Shown in pieces: positions 27,039 through 35,556 of a DNA stretch of 64,000 bases. Each line of letters opens with the position of its first letter. Position 1 is the stretch's first letter. The position numbers and the translations under genes were made by a program. The DNA is from Marilutibacter penaei (GTDB taxonomy: Bacteria > Pseudomonadota > Gammaproteobacteria > Xanthomonadales > Xanthomonadaceae), in contig NZ_JACHTE010000004.1 in the NCBI RefSeq assembly GCF_014145395.1, forward strand, positions 62,001 to 126,000. Reading direction: 5' to 3'. The notes below the pieces were generated by a model. The model was not told where the DNA came from. It did no database searches and saw nothing but the letters and a program-made list of their open reading frames with translations.

Positions 27039-28279
27039 ACCTGCCGGTCGACCCCAGCATGCCTGCCGTCGACTGGGCCCGGGTCCGCGCCGATTTCCCG
27101 GTGCTGGAACGCGAGGTCCACGGCAAGCCGCTGGTTTACCTGGACTCGGCCAACACCGGGCAGAAGCCTGTGGCGGTCATCGAGGCGGTGGACGACTTCT
27201 ACCGCCGCCACAACGCCAACGTCAGCCGTGCGGTGCACGCCCTCGGGACCGAAGCCACCGAAGCCTACGAAGGCGCGCGCGGCAAGCTGGCGCGCTTCCT
27301 CAACGTGCATGCCGACGAGCTGGTGCTGTGCAGCGGCACGACCTTCGCCATCAACCTGGTGGCCTATTCGTGGGCGCTGCCGCGGCTGAAGGCCGGTGAC
27401 GCGATCGTGGTGACGCGGATGGAACACCACGCCAACATCGTGCCCTGGCAACTGGTCGCACAGCGCACCGGCGCCACGCTCAAGGTCGCCGAACTGGACG
27501 CGAACGGTGACCTCGACCTCGACGGCCTCCGCGCCCTGATGACGCCCGAGGTGAAGCTGCTTGCGCTGGCCCACGTGTCCAACGTGCTCGGCACGGTCAA
27601 CCCGGTCCGGGAGATCTGCCGCGAGGCACGCAAGCGCGGCATTGCCACGGTGGTCGACGGCTCGCAGGCCGCACCGCACCGCCCGCTGGATATCGCCGCC
27701 ATCGGCTGCGACTTCTACGCGATCACCGGTCACAAGATGAGCGGCCCCACCGGGACCGGGGCCCTGTGGGCGCGGCGCGAACACCTGGAGGCGATGCCGC
27801 CCTTCATCGGCGGCGGCGAGATGATCAAGGAAGTCCGTTTCGACGGCACCGTGTTCAACGACCCGCCGCACAAATTCGAGGCAGGCACGCCCAACATCGC
27901 CGGCTTCGTCGGCCTGGGCGCCGCCGTGGACTACCTGTCCACGCTCGGGATGGAGGCCATCGAGACGCGCGAACAGGCCCTGCTCGCACACGCGACCGAG
28001 GCGATGTCGGCGGTAGAAGGCCTGCACATCTTCGGCCGCCCCCGCGAAAAGGCCGCGGTGGTGAGCTTCCTGGTCGAAGGCGCACATGCCCACGACCTCG
28101 CCACCCTGCTCGACCTCGAAGGCGTCGCGATCCGCTCCGGCCACCACTGCGCCCACCCGTTGATGCAGCACTTCGGCGTGCCCGCGACCTGCCGGGCCTC
28201 CTTCGCGTACTACAACACGCACGAGGAGATCGACGCCTTCGTCGCCGCGATCCACAAAGTGCGCCGCCTGCTGGCCTGA
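27035..28279 (+). CDS. sufS: Cysteine desulfurase SufS
   Basis: PLP enzyme that takes sulfur from cysteine for cluster assembly. 414 residues beginning MNLPVDPSM; PLP lysine in ITGHKMSGPTG; SGHHCAHP; and the persulfide cysteine in ATCRASFAYYNTHEE, matching group II desulfurases. The frame stays open far upstream inside sufD, but the ATG in the ATGA overlap (27035-27038) is the family start. Group II enzymes normally need SufE or SufU to remove the persulfide; neither is encoded in this window. Confidence 0.96.
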   Translation: MNLPVDPSMPAVDWARVRADFPVLEREVHGKPLVYLDSANTGQKPVAVIEAVDDFYRRHNANVSRAVHALGTEATEAYEGARGKLARFLNVHADELVLCSGTTFAINLVAYSWALPRLKAGDAIVVTRMEHHANIVPWQLVAQRTGATLKVAELDANGDLDLDGLRALMTPEVKLLALAHVSNVLGTVNPVREICREARKRGIATVVDGSQAAPHRPLDIAAIGCDFYAITGHKMSGPTGTGALWARREHLEAMPPFIGGGEMIKEVRFDGTVFNDPPHKFEAGTPNIAGFVGLGAAVDYLSTLGMEAIETREQALLAHATEAMSAVEGLHIFGRPREKAAVVSFLVEGAHAHDLATLLDLEGVAIRSGHHCAHPLMQHFGVPATCRASFAYYNTHEEIDAFVAAIHKVRRLLA

Positions 28280-28286
28280 TACGCCG

Positions 28287-28808
28287 ATGACGCTCACGTT
28301 CCGGCACGCGACCGAGGCCGACATCCCGGTCCTGGTCACCCTCGTCACGTCCGCGTATCGCGGCGACGCCAGCCGCGCCGGCTGGACCACCGAGGCCGAT
28401 CTCCTCGACGGCAGCCGCATCGACCCGGAGGTGCTGCGCCACGACATCCTGCGACCGCGAAGCGTGGTGCTGGTCGCCGAGCGGCAGGGCGCGATGGTGG
28501 CCTGCGCGCACGTCGCCGAAACCGACGGCGCCGGTTACTTCGGCATGTTCTCGGTCGCCCCCACCCTTCAGGGTGCGGGCATCGGCGATGCCGTGCTGGG
28601 CGAAGCCGAGCGCATCGCGCACGAGGTCCTCGGCCTGCCCATGATGCGGATGACGGTAATCGACATCCGCGACACGCTCATCGCCTGGTACGAGCGCCGC
28701 GGCTACCGGCGGACCGGGATCCACAAACCTTTCCCGTATGGCGACGTGCGCTTCGGTATCCCGAAGCGCGACGACCTCCGGTTCGAGGTCCTGGAAAAGC
28801 CGCTCTGA
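28287..28808 (+). CDS. GNAT family N-acetyltransferase
   Basis: Acetyl-CoA-dependent acyltransferase of the GNAT fold (173 residues). The acetyl-CoA-binding strand-turn-helix is FGMFSVAPTLQGAGIGDAVL, followed by the C-terminal motif ...YERRGYRRTGI. It starts 7 bases after sufS and lies in the suf transcript, before the Rieske gene. The substrate is unknown; conservation of this position would suggest acetylation of a metabolite or protein linked to Fe-S or sulfur metabolism, but that is speculation. Confidence 0.88.
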   Translation: MTLTFRHATEADIPVLVTLVTSAYRGDASRAGWTTEADLLDGSRIDPEVLRHDILRPRSVVLVAERQGAMVACAHVAETDGAGYFGMFSVAPTLQGAGIGDAVLGEAERIAHEVLGLPMMRMTVIDIRDTLIAWYERRGYRRTGIHKPFPYGDVRFGIPKRDDLRFEVLEKPL

Positions 28809-28862
28809 GCGGGCGGCTTGGTACCATGGCCGCCGACCCCACGCGTGCCGCCAGGTGACCCG

Positions 28863-29192
28863 ATGAGCGACCTCAGCGACTGGACCTTCGTCTGCGCCAC
28901 GGCCGAGCTGCTGCCCGGCGAATCGCGGGTGGTCTGGGCGGACGACACGCCCATCCTGGTGGTCAACTACGACGGCGATTTCTACGCGCTCGAGGACAAG
29001 TGCTCGCACGAGGACTTCGAGCTGTCCGCCGGGCCTTTCGATGGCGAAGAAGCCACCATCGAATGCGTGCTCCACGGATCGAAATTCGACGTGCGCGACG
29101 GGCGGTGCCTGAATCCGCCTGCGTACGAACCGGTCCGCACGTTCCCCACCCGGGTCGAACACGGCGGCATCTGGACCCGCGACGACCGCTGA
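28863..29192 (+). CDS. Rieske [2Fe-2S] ferredoxin-like protein
   Basis: Small Rieske protein of 109 residues. The cluster ligands are the two Cys-His pairs KCSHEDF and ECVLHGSKFDV. It resembles the ferredoxin subunit of non-haem iron oxygenases, but no oxygenase gene is adjacent. Start at ATG 28863 (MSDLSDW), with AGGTGA just upstream. It is the last gene of the suf operon and could be an electron donor for, or a client of, Fe-S assembly. Confidence 0.9.
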   Translation: MSDLSDWTFVCATAELLPGESRVVWADDTPILVVNYDGDFYALEDKCSHEDFELSAGPFDGEEATIECVLHGSKFDVRDGRCLNPPAYEPVRTFPTRVEHGGIWTRDDR

Positions 29193-29236
29193 AAACCGCG
29201 CCTGTCCCCCGCGGTGACGTGGCCGCACCCATATTC

Positions 29237-29269
29237 GATATTGCGAATCATTCTTGATTGCGTTCTAAT
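29237..29269 (+). promoter_or_regulatory. Fur-box-like promoter of the first TonB receptor
   Basis: The 19 bases from 29237 match the Fur consensus at about 14 positions by eye, with core GCGAATCATT. They overlap a promoter TTGCGA (29241-29246), 17 bases, TCTAAT (29264-29269). This implies iron repression of the receptor and probably piuC. A leader of about 100 bases precedes the receptor start. Confidence 0.65.
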
Positions 29270-29337
29270 GCGCAGCCGATCCGGCCGCCTGGCACCCGCC
29301 GTGCCCGCATCCCCCGGACGCGTCCGACCTCCCGTCA

Positions 29338-29360
29338 CCCGGCCCCCTTGCCGGGCTTTC
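29338..29360 (+). other. GC-rich hairpin in receptor mRNA leader
   Basis: CCCGGC (29338-29343) and GCCGGG (29350-29355) flank a 6-base loop and are followed by CTTTC, 20 bases before the receptor start codon. It could be a weak attenuator or affect ribosome access, or be incidental in GC-rich DNA. Confidence 0.3.
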
Positions 29361-29379
29361 GCATGTCAATGGAACCGCC

Positions 29380-31692
29380 ATGTCGCACATCAAGAGTCGC
29401 AAGCATCCCCGCCCCTCCACCGCGCGATCGCTGGGCACCGCCTCGCTGCTGACCGGCCTGGCCCTCGCCACGCCGTTGGCCGCGCACGCCACCGGTGAAG
29501 TGAGCGCGGACTCCGACACCAAGACCCTCGACCACGTCGAGGTGGTGGGCCAGCGCGTGAAGCGCTACGGCGCCGACGAGGTGTCCTCGCCGAAGTTCAC
29601 CCAGCCCCTGCTCGACACCACGCAGACCATCCAGGTGATCGGCAGCGACCTGTTCAACGAGCAGGGCGCCACCAGCCTGACCGAAGCGCTGCGCAACAGC
29701 CCCGGCGTGGGCACGTTCTACGTCGGCGAGAACGGCAACACCACCACCGGCGACGCGATCTACATGCGCGGCTTCGACAGCTCGGGCAGCATCTTCGTGG
29801 ATGGCGTGCGCGACCTCGGCTCGATCACGCGCGACGTGTTCAACATCGAACAGATCGAAGTCGAGAAAGGGCCCGCCGGCACCGATACCGGCCGCAGCTC
29901 GCCGACCGGCGCGATCAACCTGGTCACCAAGCGCGCGCGCCTTGCCGACGCCACCTCCGCTTCGCTCTCCTTCGGCACCGACGACCAGCTCCGCGCGACC
30001 GCCGACTGGAACCAGACCTTCGGCACCGGCAATGCGTTCCGCATCAACCTGATGGCACAGGACAGCGGCGTGCCGGGCCGCGACGTGGTGGAGCGCAACC
30101 GCTGGGGCATCGCGACGTCGTTCGGGTTCGGCCTTGATGGCGACACCCGCATCCACCTCGACCTGTCGCATGTCGAGCAGAACAACCTGCCCGATGGCGG
30201 CGTGCCGACCATCGGCCTGCCCGGCTACAGCTCGCCCGATCCGACCCGGCCGGAGATCGGCCAGGCACCGACGGTCGACCCGGAGAACTTCTACGGCACG
30301 CTGAAGGATTACGATGATGTCACCGCGGACATGCTCACGCTGAACATCGAGCACCGTTTCAGCGACGAGACCGTCCTGCGCAACACCACCCGCTGGGGCC
30401 GGTCGCACCAGGACTACATGCTCACGGCCTTCATGGGGGGCAGCGGCAACATCGACACGCCCGACCTCGCCGATCCGGGCAGCTGGACCCTCACGCGTAA
30501 CCTGCCGACGTTCAAGGACCAGCGCTACAGCATCGCCACCAACCAGACCAGCCTGACCACCCGGCTGGGCAGCGGCGACGTGGTCCACGACCTGAGCACG
30601 GGCCTTGAGATCACCCGCGAGGAACTGGACAGCGCCGGCGTCGGGGTACGGGGCGGCAGCGCGTGGCCGGTCGCCAACCTCTACCGGCCCGACGCGGACG
30701 TAAGCGGACTGGACTGGGGCTCGACCGGTGCCGGTGCCGATGGCCGCACCGACACCATCGCCGTGTACCTGTTCGACACCATGAAGGTCGGCGATCGCTG
30801 GCAGTTCAATGGCGGCCTCCGCCTGGACCGCTACGACAGCGCGTTCTCGAACACCGCCCCGTGCGGCGGTCGCGGCGGCCCGGCCTGCGGCAGCGCACCC
30901 GCGGGAACGGTGCTGCCGAATGTCGATGCGGACAGCTCCGACACCCTCTTCAACTGGAAGGTCGGCGCGCTGTTCAAGCCCACGCCGGCATCGAGCCTGT
31001 ATGCGAACTATGCGATCTCGCAGCAGCCGCCCGGCGGCGCATCGCTCGAACTGAGCGGTTCGGCCAACAATGCCAACAACCCGATCTTCGACCCGCAGGA
31101 GGCCAGCACCGCCGAGATCGGGGCCAAGTGGAGCTTCTCCGAGGACGCCCTGCTGCTGAGCGCCGCGCTGTACGACACCACGATCGAGAACGAGATCGTG
31201 CAGGACCCGGTCGACCAGCAGTACTACCAGAACGGCGAGAAGCGCGTGCGCGGCATCGAGATCTCGGCCGTCGGCCAGATCACCGAGGCATGGTCGGTCT
31301 CGGCCGGTTTCACCACCATGGATACCGAAGTGGTCGAGGGCCCGCCGGTGGCGGTCGACGGCTCCGATGAGCTCACCTACACCCCGGACAAGGCCTTCAC
31401 CGCCTGGTCCACCTACCAGTTCCCGTTCGGCCTGACGGTCGGTGGCGGCGCCCGCTACTCGGGCCAGCTGGAAAGGGGTCGCGACGGTGCGGTCGGCACG
31501 CCCGCCTACACCGAGGACTACTGGGTATTCGACGCGGTCGCGAGCTATGCCTTCGGCCCCAACTGGGATGTGCGCCTGAACGTGTACAACGTGTTCGACG
31601 AAGAGTACGTGGCCGCGATCAACAAGAGCGGCTACCGTTACACCCCCGGGCAGCCGCGCTCGGCCCTGGTGACCCTCAACTACCGCTTCTGA
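29380..31692 (+). CDS. TonB-dependent siderophore receptor
   Basis: Outer-membrane receptor importing a ferric siderophore with energy from TonB. 770 residues: signal region to about residue 38 (LALATPLAAHA), TonB-box-like stretch KTLDHVEVVGQRV, plug domain with YMRGFDSSGSIFVDGVRD and EVEKGPAGTDTGRSSPTGAINLVTK, then a 22-strand-type barrel ending LVTLNYRF. The plug resembles catecholate receptors of the Fiu type, and the PiuC/YbiX-type dioxygenase gene follows directly, the same pairing as fiu-ybiX in E. coli. The Fur-box promoter upstream fits. The exact siderophore cannot be read. Confidence 0.93.
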   Translation: MSHIKSRKHPRPSTARSLGTASLLTGLALATPLAAHATGEVSADSDTKTLDHVEVVGQRVKRYGADEVSSPKFTQPLLDTTQTIQVIGSDLFNEQGATSLTEALRNSPGVGTFYVGENGNTTTGDAIYMRGFDSSGSIFVDGVRDLGSITRDVFNIEQIEVEKGPAGTDTGRSSPTGAINLVTKRARLADATSASLSFGTDDQLRATADWNQTFGTGNAFRINLMAQDSGVPGRDVVERNRWGIATSFGFGLDGDTRIHLDLSHVEQNNLPDGGVPTIGLPGYSSPDPTRPEIGQAPTVDPENFYGTLKDYDDVTADMLTLNIEHRFSDETVLRNTTRWGRSHQDYMLTAFMGGSGNIDTPDLADPGSWTLTRNLPTFKDQRYSIATNQTSLTTRLGSGDVVHDLSTGLEITREELDSAGVGVRGGSAWPVANLYRPDADVSGLDWGSTGAGADGRTDTIAVYLFDTMKVGDRWQFNGGLRLDRYDSAFSNTAPCGGRGGPACGSAPAGTVLPNVDADSSDTLFNWKVGALFKPTPASSLYANYAISQQPPGGASLELSGSANNANNPIFDPQEASTAEIGAKWSFSEDALLLSAALYDTTIENEIVQDPVDQQYYQNGEKRVRGIEISAVGQITEAWSVSAGFTTMDTEVVEGPPVAVDGSDELTYTPDKAFTAWSTYQFPFGLTVGGGARYSGQLERGRDGAVGTPAYTEDYWVFDAVASYAFGPNWDVRLNVYNVFDEEYVAAINKSGYRYTPGQPRSALVTLNYRF

Positions 31693-31713
31693 AACATTGA
31701 TGCGGTGAAGCGG

Positions 31714-31737
31714 CGCCTCCCCTGGCCGGGGGAGGCG
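31714..31737 (+). other. Stable hairpin between receptor and piuC
   Basis: CGCCTCCCC (31714-31722) and GGGGAGGCG (31729-31737) form a 9-bp stem with a 6-base loop in the 67-base gap. There is no U run, so it looks more like an mRNA processing or stability element, or a Rho-dependent partial terminator, than an intrinsic terminator. Confidence 0.45.
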
Positions 31738-31759
31738 TCGCCGTATCCGGAGACACGCC

Positions 31760-32452
31760 ATGCTGATGCACATCCCCGACGTCCTCACCGGCGAAGAGCT
31801 GGCTGGCATGCGCCAGGCACTGGCCGGCGCGGACTGGGTGGACGGGCGTGCAACGGTGGGCGCGCAGGGCGCCGAAGTGAAGCGCAACCTGCAATTGGCC
31901 GATGATGGTGAGCTGCGCCAGCGGCTGGGCCAGCAGGTACTGGCTGCGCTGGCCCGCAATCCGCTCTACTTCGCCGCAGCCCTCCCCGCGCGTACGCTGC
32001 CACCCCGCTTCAACTGCTACCGGGGCGGAGGCCAGTACGGATTCCATGTGGACGGTGCGGTAATGCAGCTCGCGACGCCGCCGGGGCAACCCCAGGCGCA
32101 CCTGCGCAGCGACGTCTCCTGCACGCTGTTCCTCAACGACCCCGACGACTACGACGGCGGCGAACTGGTCATCCACGACACCTACGGCGAGCACGAGGTG
32201 AAACTGCCGGCCGGCGACCTCATCGTGTATCCGTCGAGCAGCCTGCATCGGGTCGAGCCGGTCACGCGCGGTGAACGATGGGCGTCCTTCTTCTGGGTGC
32301 AAAGTCTCGTCCGCGACGACGGCCAGCGCCGCCTGTTGTTCGAAATGGATACGGCGATCCAGTCGTTGACCGCGGCGAACGCGCACCGGGCCGATCTGCT
32401 CCGGCTCACGGGCGTCTACCACAACCTGTTGCGTCGCTGGTCGGAGCCCTGA
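31760..32452 (+). CDS. piuC: Fe2+-dependent 2-oxoglutarate dioxygenase, PiuC/YbiX type
   Basis: PKHD-type hydroxylase of 230 residues using Fe(II) and 2-oxoglutarate. Metal ligands are His and Asp in GFHVDGAV and the distal His in [14 protein letters not shown], whose Arg should bind 2-oxoglutarate. The [11 protein letters not shown] and [10 protein letters not shown] segments are diagnostic of the YbiX/PiuC group. Homologues sit beside TonB receptors for catechol siderophores and are iron-regulated; the reaction is not established. It probably shares the receptor's Fur-box promoter. Confidence 0.92.
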   Translation: MLMHIPDVLTGEELAGMRQALAGADWVDGRATVGAQGAEVKRNLQLADDGELRQRLGQQVLAALARNPLYFAAALPARTLPPRFNCYRGGGQYGFHVDGAVMQLATPPGQPQAHLRSDVSCTLFLNDPDDYDGGELVIHDTYGEHEVKLPAGDLIVYPSSSLHRVEPVTRGERWASFFWVQSLVRDDGQRRLLFEMDTAIQSLTAANAHRADLLRLTGVYHNLLRRWSEP

Positions 32453-32496
32453 CGTCCCGGACAGGGCGTTTCGCCAGCATCCGCACGCCGCATTGA

Positions 32497-32525
32497 TTGC
32501 AATAGACAATCATTCTCATTAGCAT
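32497..32525 (+). promoter_or_regulatory. Fur-box-like promoter of the second receptor unit
   Basis: A Fur-like sequence at 32499-32517 (core AATCATT; about 13 of 19 consensus positions by eye) overlaps a promoter TTGCAA (32497-32502), 17 bases, TAGCAT (32520-32525). It lies 48 bases before a small membrane protein gene that precedes the second TonB receptor. Confidence 0.55.
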
Positions 32526-32572
32526 GTTCAGGTTCGCCGGCGCGCCCGCGCTGGTGGCTAACGGACACCGAC

Positions 32573-33001
32573 GTGCCTTTCGCCTCCCTCCCGACCTTCG
32601 TTGACCGGCGAGCCCGGCGTCACCTGTTGATCCAGGTGGTGCTGGCTTTCGCCATCGGGATGGCATGGCAGGCCGTCGAAGGTGGCGGCGCGCCCGGTAC
32701 GACGCAGCACATCGAGGCCCACGCAGCGGTCTGGGCGACAGGCGCCGGTGACGAGGCGCCGCCGCGTGCTCCGGAGGCGCCGGATCCGGTCAAGAAATCC
32801 CGACGGCACCTGGTGTCGCTCGTGGACGTGCCGCTACCGCCACCGACGGGCTACGTCCTTGTCGATGACGGGAGCTCCGCAAGCACGCGCGACAACGTCG
32901 GGGATCTCCCCATGGAGGGCGACGCGTATCGCGCACCCTCTCCGGCTGCCGAAGTCCGCTTCTTGCCATTGCGCGGACAGCCGCCTCCGGCCAGGGCCTG
33001 A
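32573..33001 (+). CDS. Hypothetical small membrane protein
   Basis: Unrecognised protein of 142 residues starting at GTG. One membrane segment (about 17-36, HLLIQVVLAFAIGMAW) near the N-terminus is followed by a Pro/Ala-rich region that is probably periplasmic, including PLPPPTGYVLVDDG. No known domain is seen. It lies between a Fur-box-like promoter and the second TonB receptor gene, 110 bases upstream, so it may be an iron-regulated accessory. Codon pattern and position suggest a real gene, but homology is untested. Confidence 0.5.
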   Translation: MPFASLPTFVDRRARRHLLIQVVLAFAIGMAWQAVEGGGAPGTTQHIEAHAAVWATGAGDEAPPRAPEAPDPVKKSRRHLVSLVDVPLPPPTGYVLVDDGSSASTRDNVGDLPMEGDAYRAPSPAAEVRFLPLRGQPPPARA

Positions 33002-33111
33002 CCGCCGCGCCCTTCCGGGGCGCCTTGCATGACTTCCCGACCCCCTCCGCCTGCCCGGCCCACGTGCAGCCGGCGCGAGCGCGTGCCTGACTTCCACCAC
33101 GAGACTCTTCC

Positions 33112-35457
33112 ATGTACCCGATCCTGAAGCGGCCCGTCCGCCGCTCCCTGCTGTCCGTCGCTCTGTGCAGCGCCCTCCTGGCACCCCTGCCGGCGCTCTC
33201 CGCCGACGCGGTGGACCTCGACACGGTCGTCGTCACCGCCGCGGGCTTCGAACAGAAGCTCACCGAGGCCCCCGCGAGCATCTCCATCGTGACCCGCGAG
33301 GAGCTCGAGAAGCGCCCCTACATGACGCTTATCGATGCGGTGCGCGAACTCGAGGGCGTGGACGTCGGCGAGACCTCGGACAAGACCGGGCAGCGGACGA
33401 TCAGCATGCGCGGCATGGGGTCCGACTACACGCTGGTGCTGATCGATGGCCGCCGGCAGAACAACCACGGCGACATCTATCCCAACAACTTCGGCGGCAA
33501 CCAGTTCAACCACATCCCTCCGCTGGACATGATCGAGCGCATCGAAGTGATCCGCGGTCCCGCCTCCACGCTGTACGGGGCCGACGCGCTCGGCGGCGTG
33601 ATCAACATCATCACCCGCAAGGTGGCGAACCGCTGGATGGGATCGGCGACGGCAACGCATACCTACCAGGAGAACGAGGCGTTCGGCTCGGACAGCACCT
33701 TCGACTTCGCCCTGATGGGCCCATTGGCCTCCGACACCCTGGGCCTGGGCGTGCGCGGGGCCTGGTACCGTCGCGATGCCTCGGAGCCCGAGTACGAGAC
33801 CGTACTCGACCCGGCGGGACAGCCGCACGAGCGCACGCTGGGCTTTGGCGGTGGCGGCAAGACCGTGGACAACACCAACAAGACGGCGGGCGTGACCCTG
33901 TCGTGGCGCCCGACCGACGACCAGAGCCTGACCTTCGACTACGACGTCTCGGAACAGGTGTACGACAACCGCCCCTACACCAACAACCTCGGCAGCACGT
34001 CTTACCCGCTGGGAACGGTCGACAGCATCGACACCATCTGGCAGGCACGTGGCGGCGTGGTCGGTCCGCGCGTGGGCTACCGGGACGAACAGACCTACAC
34101 GCGCGACCAATGGGCACTGACCCACCTCGGCACCTGGGACTGGGGCCGCAGCACCGTCTCGCTCAGCTGGATCGAGACCGGCAACGAGGGCCGCACCCTG
34201 CCGTTCTCGGTGGCCGAGCGCCTGGAGCTGCAGGCGATGTACGACGGGACCGGCGCCTACGCCGGCATGAGCGAGGACGAACGTCGCGCGCTGGCGGAAT
34301 CGACCTTCCTGCCCCGCCCGGAGCGCACGATGACCAGCAGCCAGTACACCCTGGACGCCAAGGTGGACATCCCGGTCGAGGGCTGGGGCGGCTATCACCA
34401 CTTCGTGCTCGGCGGCCAGGCGATCGACGGCGAGCTGGAGGACGGCATCTTCGGCATGGAAAGCGGCGGCTACGGCAACGGCACCGTGCAGGAGCAGCGC
34501 ATGTGGTCGCTGTTCGTCGAGGACAACTGGAATCCGGTCGACCCGTTGACGATCACGCTGGGCCTGCGCCACGACGACCACAACCTGTTCGGTGGCCACC
34601 TGAGCCCTCGCGCGTACGCGGTCTACGACATGGCCGCGGGCTGGACCCTGAAGGGCGGCGTGAGCACCGGCTACAAGACCCCCAAGACCACCGATCTGTA
34701 CGACGGCATCACCGGTTTCGGCGGACAGGGCACCATCCCCTGGGCCGGCAACCCCGACCTGGAGCCGGAAACCAGCGTCAACAGCGAGGTCGCGCTGTAC
34801 TGGACGTCAGAGAGTGGCGCGCACAACTTCAACGCGACGGCATTCCAGAACGACTTCGAAGACAAGATCGAGCGCGCCGAAGCCACCCAGAGCTGCACGG
34901 TGACCGGCGGCGTCCGCCCCTGCGTCAACCTGGGCGACTACTTCGCGGTGATCGGCGTCGGCAACGTCAACCAGTTCGTCAACGTCGACAAGGCACGCAT
35001 CCGCGGCCTGGAGCTGGCCGGCCGCTGGGGCATCATCGAGCCGCTGTCGCTGCGCGCCAACTACACCTACACCGACAGCGAGCGCCTGAGCGGCGCGGAC
35101 ATCGGCAAGCCGCTGACCGATGTGGCCCGCCACATGGCGAACGCGACGCTGGACTGGCGGGTCACCGACCGCTTCGGGATGCAGCTGATCGGCGAACTTC
35201 GGCACCGCCGCTATGACAGCAGCAACGACCGTTACTACAAGGACTACGACGTCCTGCACCTGGCGGCGCAGTACCGGTTCACCGACGACATCGCCCTCGC
35301 CGCCCGGATCAACAACCTGCTGGACGAGGACTTCACCAGCTACGAGACGACGTTCACCGAGGATGGCCTGGGCGGCTACACGCTCACCTACCTGGACGAC
35401 TACAACAACAAGGACAAGGCCCGGAACCTCTGGGTGAGCCTCCACGTCGGCTTCTGA
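33112..35457 (+). CDS. TonB-dependent outer-membrane receptor
   Basis: Second TonB-dependent receptor, 781 residues. Signal peptide to about residue 30 (LCSALLAPLPALSA), TonB box DLDTVVVTAAGFEQ, plug with RTISMRGMGSDYTLVLIDG and IEVIRGPASTLYGADALGG, and a barrel ending LWVSLHVGF. The plug and length resemble FepA/CirA-like catecholate or colicin-type receptors. It is downstream of a Fur-box-like promoter and upstream of the flavin-based reduction operon, so it is a good candidate for importing the ferric siderophore that operon would reduce. The ligand is unknown. Confidence 0.93.
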   Translation: MYPILKRPVRRSLLSVALCSALLAPLPALSADAVDLDTVVVTAAGFEQKLTEAPASISIVTREELEKRPYMTLIDAVRELEGVDVGETSDKTGQRTISMRGMGSDYTLVLIDGRRQNNHGDIYPNNFGGNQFNHIPPLDMIERIEVIRGPASTLYGADALGGVINIITRKVANRWMGSATATHTYQENEAFGSDSTFDFALMGPLASDTLGLGVRGAWYRRDASEPEYETVLDPAGQPHERTLGFGGGGKTVDNTNKTAGVTLSWRPTDDQSLTFDYDVSEQVYDNRPYTNNLGSTSYPLGTVDSIDTIWQARGGVVGPRVGYRDEQTYTRDQWALTHLGTWDWGRSTVSLSWIETGNEGRTLPFSVAERLELQAMYDGTGAYAGMSEDERRALAESTFLPRPERTMTSSQYTLDAKVDIPVEGWGGYHHFVLGGQAIDGELEDGIFGMESGGYGNGTVQEQRMWSLFVEDNWNPVDPLTITLGLRHDDHNLFGGHLSPRAYAVYDMAAGWTLKGGVSTGYKTPKTTDLYDGITGFGGQGTIPWAGNPDLEPETSVNSEVALYWTSESGAHNFNATAFQNDFEDKIERAEATQSCTVTGGVRPCVNLGDYFAVIGVGNVNQFVNVDKARIRGLELAGRWGIIEPLSLRANYTYTDSERLSGADIGKPLTDVARHMANATLDWRVTDRFGMQLIGELRHRRYDSSNDRYYKDYDVLHLAAQYRFTDDIALAARINNLLDEDFTSYETTFTEDGLGGYTLTYLDDYNNKDKARNLWVSLHVGF

Positions 35458-35466
35458 ACGCATCAC

Positions 35467-35489
35467 GGCCCGGTCGTCACGGCCGGGCC
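35467..35489 (+). terminator. Hairpin after second TonB receptor
   Basis: GGCCCGG (35467-35473) and CCGGGCC (35483-35489) form a 7-bp GC stem with a 9-base loop, 10 bases after the receptor stop and followed by AATTG without a U run. It probably ends or attenuates the receptor transcript before the next promoter. Confidence 0.45.
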
Positions 35490-35520
35490 AATTGCGACTC
35501 ATTCTCACTTCTGATGTAAT
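35488..35520 (+). promoter_or_regulatory. Fur-box-like promoter of the PepSY-DUF2271-ApbE operon
   Basis: A promoter TTGCGA (35492-35497), 17 bases, TGTAAT (35515-35520) overlaps a weaker Fur-like sequence at 35488-35506 (about 11 of 19 positions, core ACTCATTCTC). The -35 and the bases after it (TTGCGA.TCATTCT) are almost identical to the promoter at 29237-29269. Confidence 0.5.
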
Positions 35521-35556
35521 GGCGGGATCACCCACGCCCCGCCCGGAGCGTCGCCC

